Shown here piece by piece: positions 61,090 to 64,000 of a DNA stretch of 64,000 nt; the stretch's first letter is position 1; each line of letters begins with the position of its first letter. Position numbers and translations under genes: made by a program. The notes beneath the pieces were generated by a model. It was not told the origin of the DNA, searched no databases, and saw only the letters and a program-made list of their open reading frames with translations. The stretch covers positions 1-64,000 of the forward strand of contig PDSZ01000012.1 of assembly GCA_002748705.1 (NCBI GenBank), written 5' to 3'. The stretch comes from Candidatus Fermentibacterota bacterium (GTDB taxonomy: Bacteria; Fermentibacterota; Fermentibacteria; Fermentibacterales; Fermentibacteraceae).

Positions 61090-61137
61090 ACACAATATGT
61101 AGTGGTTTTGAGATTTGAAACTGCTATATGTTGGCTC
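61090..61137. promoter_or_regulatory. Tandem NrdR-like boxes upstream of nrdD
   Basis: ACACAATATGTAGTGG (61090-61105) and ACTGCTATATGTTGGC (61121-61136) resemble the NrdR box ACAC-(A/T)-ATAT-(A/T)-GTGT. Their cores CAATATGTAG and CTATATGTTG start 31 bp apart, three helical turns, which is the usual spacing for tandem NrdR boxes. They lie about 95-140 bp upstream of nrdD. NrdR represses reductase genes when dATP is high. Confidence 0.65.
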
Positions 61138-61283
61138 ATCACCTTAGTCTGCAACCAATTAGAAAAAATACTCCGCTGCAGATGATCAATCGCCATACCC
61201 GTTCTGTTCTCCTCCTGAGATACCTGAATGATGGTTAAAGACTCTTAAAAAATGTATGTTGGCATTTATGCCCGGAGGTTGAA

Positions 61284-62171
61284 ATGAGAAAGCTGGATCT
61301 GAGTCAACACTACTTGCTGCTTGCAGTTGCATCGGTTTCTCTATGGTCTGTGGCTGCAACTGCGTTCAAGGAATCCCTGGCTCAGGCAGATCCCTGGCAA
61401 GTGGTTTTCTTAAGCTCTGCGGTTTCTGCAGTTGTTCTTGGTATTGGTATGATTTTATTCAAAAAAGCTCTCTCTCTTCAGGATGTAAAACAGGGTGCCT
61501 GCCTGGGACTGTTGAATCCGTTTCTCTACTATCTTGTATTACTACATGCATATAACGGGCTTCCTGCCCAGATGGCCATGGTTGTTAATTATCTCTGGCC
61601 GGTGGTTCTTGTTCTTCTTTCAGCACCTGTTCTGAAACAGCGAATTACAGCAGGTAGCATATCAGGGATACTTATAAGTTTTGCAGGAGTTGCTTTCATG
61701 GCCCTTTCAGGAGGAGGTTCGTTGAATGTAAAGGTACTTCCTCTGGCTCTTGCTCTTCTAAGTACTGTTATATGGGCAATATACTGGCTTCTCAATGCAA
61801 GGGCCCGCGGAGCTGCTGAAGTGCTTTTCAGCAGTTTTATATGGGGAACAGCATACCTGGGTCTTGCAGGGGCAGTTTCATCACAGAGCTTTGCTGTATC
61901 AATGAAAGCGCTTCCCTGGATTCTGTATATAGGTGTATTTGAAATGGGACTGACCTATATGATGTGGAGCACTGCATTGAAGAATGCTCCATCTGCTGCA
62001 GCAGTGGGCAGCCTTATCTTCATCACTCCGTTCCTTTCACTTGTGCTTATTTACCTTGTAGTAGGTGAACCGATTGCAGGATCAACTGCGGGAGGTCTGC
62101 TCCTTGTTGTTGCCGGTATCTTTGTGGAACGGTTTTTCAGGGAAAGGAAGGGGAGTTTTGATAAGAATTGA
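61284..62171 (+). CDS. DMT-superfamily (EamA) transporter
   Basis: The 295-residue protein has ten predicted helices in two EamA repeats, with NPFLYYLVLLHAYNGLPAQM, NYLWPVVLVLLSAPVLKQRI and ALLSTVIWAIYWLLNARARG, VFEMGLTYMMWSTALKNAPS. This LNPFxYY and AxxxNYxWP pattern suggests the amino-acid-exporter-like branch. CCGGAGGT precedes the start. The next gene (cutC) overlaps its end by 14 nt. Confidence 0.88.
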   Translation: MRKLDLSQHYLLLAVASVSLWSVAATAFKESLAQADPWQVVFLSSAVSAVVLGIGMILFKKALSLQDVKQGACLGLLNPFLYYLVLLHAYNGLPAQMAMVVNYLWPVVLVLLSAPVLKQRITAGSISGILISFAGVAFMALSGGGSLNVKVLPLALALLSTVIWAIYWLLNARARGAAEVLFSSFIWGTAYLGLAGAVSSQSFAVSMKALPWILYIGVFEMGLTYMMWSTALKNAPSAAAVGSLIFITPFLSLVLIYLVVGEPIAGSTAGGLLLVVAGIFVERFFRERKGSFDKN

Positions 62172-62862
62172 GGTCTGTACAGCTACTGTGGAAGATTCGG
62201 TAAATGCCTGTAGAGCAGGTGCATCAAGAATAGAGTTGAACTCTGCGCTTGAGGCTGGAGGGCTTTCTCCATCTCAGGGGCTGCTGGAGGAAGTAAGAGA
62301 TGCTGTTGATGTACCGCTTATGGTTATGGCAAGGCCGGTATCCGGAGGATTTGCATATTCAAACCCGGTTAAGAAAGCCATTCTCAGAGATATGTACCTT
62401 TTTCTTCAGAAAGGTGCTGATGGGCTGGTATTCGGGGCACTGACGGAAGATGGAACCCTGGACATGCCGTTTATAAGACAGATAAGAAAAGAGTTCTCTG
62501 ATACTGTTCTTGTTTTCAGCCGGGCTTTCGACTGCCTGACAGGCTCGCTTACAGAACATGCCTCAATCCTTGCCGAGAACGGTATAGACCGCATACTGAC
62601 CTCAGGTGGAAAGCCAACTGCTGAAGAAGGCTTGAAGGTAATCAGGGATCTCACAGGCAGAGGCATAGATATACTTCCAGGTTCTGGAATCTCATCGTTG
62701 AATATCTGGAGAGTAGCAGAAGAAACTAAATGCAGATGGGTTCACGGTTCGTTTAAAGGAGTTTCCGCGCCTGTTGCAGCAGGGCATATAATTCCCCCTT
62801 CGTTTCCTTCAGTTGATGAGCATGAAATCAGAAAGGCACTGCTCCTGACTGAAGGAATGTAG
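62158..62862 (+). CDS. cutC: CutC-family protein
   Basis: A TTG at 62158 after AAGGGGAG gives a 234-residue protein starting LIRIEVCTATVEDSVNACRAGASRIE, the true CutC N-terminus; the upstream in-frame part belongs to the transporter. Other signatures are LNSALEAGGLSPSQGLLEEV, LMVMARPVSGGFAYS, GADGLVFGAL, FSRAFDCL and ILTSGGKPTAEEG. CutC is a TIM-barrel linked to copper homeostasis in early studies, but its reaction is not established. Translation is coupled to the transporter. Confidence 0.92.
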   Translation: MIRIEVCTATVEDSVNACRAGASRIELNSALEAGGLSPSQGLLEEVRDAVDVPLMVMARPVSGGFAYSNPVKKAILRDMYLFLQKGADGLVFGALTEDGTLDMPFIRQIRKEFSDTVLVFSRAFDCLTGSLTEHASILAENGIDRILTSGGKPTAEEGLKVIRDLTGRGIDILPGSGISSLNIWRVAEETKCRWVHGSFKGVSAPVAAGHIIPPSFPSVDEHEIRKALLLTEGM

Positions 62863-62920
62863 TTACTCACTGGTTTCATAGTCAGGAGTTGTCATATTCT
62901 TCTGAAAATGAGAGGTGTCT

Positions 62921-63937
62921 ATGGTAGCATACAGTGCAGCTGAGAAACTTCTGACAAGCAAAACGGTGCTGGTTGTGGATGATGAAGATCAGGTCAGGGA
63001 GTTTATTGCGCTCTCTCTTTCAGATATGTCTAGCAATGTTATTGAAGTCAATTCAGTCAGCTCAGCTAAAGAAGTAATTGAGAATTCAGATATAGATGTT
63101 GTCATAAGCGACATTGCAATGCCTGGAAATGAGACAGGTATTGATCTTCTCAGCTGGTGCAGAGAGAGGGATGTACCTGCTCCTTTCATTCTTATCTCAG
63201 GTTATGTAACCCCTGAAGCCGCCAGATTTGCCCTCTCAAAAGGTGTTCAGTTCGTAATTCACAAACCTTTCAAACGGGAACAGCTGCAGGAAGCGGTTAT
63301 GTCTTCTTTCGTTATCAGGGATTCCTATGGAAATCTGGTTGAAAGATATGTGAAAGAGATAGAACGAAGCAATGAACTCTTTCTAGCAACTGTAGATGGT
63401 TTTGCTGCTGCTGTGGGAGCAAGAGACGGTTATACTCTGGAACACTCCAGGCAGGTATCATGGTTAGCGGTACTTCTCTCGAAGAAACTGGGGTTGGACG
63501 AAAAATTTATCAGAAGCGCAGGCATTGCCGGTCAGCTTCACGATATTGGAAAAATAGGAGTTCCAGAGCGGATTCTTCTCAAGAGAGAACCGCTTACCAG
63601 GGCTGAGTTCAGCATCATGAAAACTCATGCAGAAAAAGGTGCGGAGATATTGAGTCCGGTGCCGAACCTGTCAGATGTCACATTGGCAGTAAGGCACCAT
63701 CACGAGAGGTTTGATGGAAAAGGATATCCTGACGCTCTGAGCAGGAGTGGAATACCGCTCCTTGCCAGAATACTTGCAGTATGCGATGCTTACAGCGCAA
63801 TGATTACAGAGAGGCCTTACAGATCTGCAAGGCCGGCCAGTGCCGCAAGGGAGGAAATCAGAAACGACAGAGGAAAACAGTTCGACCCTGAAATAGTGGA
63901 TGCTTTCCTTTCTATTCTGGAGATACTTGCGCTGTAA
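62921..63937 (+). CDS. Response regulator with HD-GYP cyclic-di-GMP phosphodiesterase domain
   Basis: The start at 62921 has GAGG 5 nt upstream (a GTG two codons earlier is possible). The 338-residue protein has an N-terminal receiver domain: VLVVDDEDQVREF, phosphorylated Asp in DVVISDIAMPG, Lys in IHKPFKREQ. After a helical linker comes an HD-GYP domain: LEHSRQVSWLAVLLSKKLGL, LHDIGKIGVPERILL, HHHERFDGKGYPD, AVCDAYSAM and ERPYRSA. HD-GYP enzymes hydrolyse cyclic di-GMP. It would lower the second messenger on signal from an unseen histidine kinase. About 60 bases to the window end hold no gene. Confidence 0.94.
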   Translation: MVAYSAAEKLLTSKTVLVVDDEDQVREFIALSLSDMSSNVIEVNSVSSAKEVIENSDIDVVISDIAMPGNETGIDLLSWCRERDVPAPFILISGYVTPEAARFALSKGVQFVIHKPFKREQLQEAVMSSFVIRDSYGNLVERYVKEIERSNELFLATVDGFAAAVGARDGYTLEHSRQVSWLAVLLSKKLGLDEKFIRSAGIAGQLHDIGKIGVPERILLKREPLTRAEFSIMKTHAEKGAEILSPVPNLSDVTLAVRHHHERFDGKGYPDALSRSGIPLLARILAVCDAYSAMITERPYRSARPASAAREEIRNDRGKQFDPEIVDAFLSILEILAL

Positions 63938-64000
63938 GAGGGTTGCCTCCATGTGATATATTTCAGCTTTGACAATGATCCCTCCAAGGAAGGAACTCCT

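Overview
The window looks like one contig from an uncultured bacterium of the FCB group. Candidate lineages such as Fermentibacteria would fit, but no marker gene here settles it. The evidence is type IX secretion (T9SS) style C-terminal sorting domains, a PorV/PorQ-type barrel, two GWxTD-domain proteins, a TonB/ExbB/ExbD/ExbD set with a TonB-dependent receptor, many lipoproteins, and an oxygen-sensitive class III ribonucleotide reductase. I saw no rRNA or tRNA genes.

Layout. 1-7.3 kb: the tail of one secreted beta-propeller protein and a full tandem paralogue, a lipoprotein, then an exonuclease-murA-lipoprotein operon. 7.3-7.9 kb: an IS200/IS605-type element. 8.1-23.4 kb: one eleven-gene minus-strand operon (TonB-dependent receptor, ExbB, two ExbD, TonB, secreted T9SS substrate, PorV-like barrel, two GWxTD proteins, a large secreted protein with a ruined metalloprotease motif, a TPR lipoprotein). 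23.7-28.5 kb: a barrel protein and a four-gene membrane cluster of unknown function. 28.8-34 kb: an ABC-F ATPase with a possible leader peptide, then decayed genes (GNAT, SPASM maturase) and IS remnants.

34.2-41.8 kb is the most interesting part: a compact type II-C CRISPR-Cas locus. cas9, cas1 and cas2 are on the minus strand. A six-repeat array with its own terminator is on the plus strand. A tracrRNA that I could fold by eye lies divergent to cas9; its anti-repeat pairs with repeat positions 1-17 using 13 Watson-Crick pairs and 4 G-U wobbles. Two gap-free paralogous XylR_N/V4R sensor-domain proteins sit between a perfect solitary copy of the CRISPR repeat and the array, and the second one ends 6 nt before the first repeat.

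41.8-51.2 kb: a DMT transporter, a ThiS-like protein ending Ser-Gly, a VIT/VWA protein, an ABC-2 exporter, a decayed AAA+ ATPase, an IS256 element nested in an IS4-type remnant (both target duplications visible), and a ruined YefM-YoeB toxin-antitoxin pair. 51.3-57.2 kb: two polytopic glycosyltransferase-like proteins (one frameshifted) and a sulfatase-superfamily lipoprotein. 57.2-61.2 kb: a dead thiF and the anaerobic ribonucleotide reductase operon, in which NrdD is split so that the glycyl-radical segment is its own 50-residue ORF; tandem NrdR-like boxes lie upstream. 61.3-64 kb: a second DMT transporter, CutC, and a response regulator with an HD-GYP domain.

Overall the chromosome backbone is intact, but the gaps between operons are full of pseudogenes and IS remnants. 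All identifications were made by eye from motifs; no database search was run.
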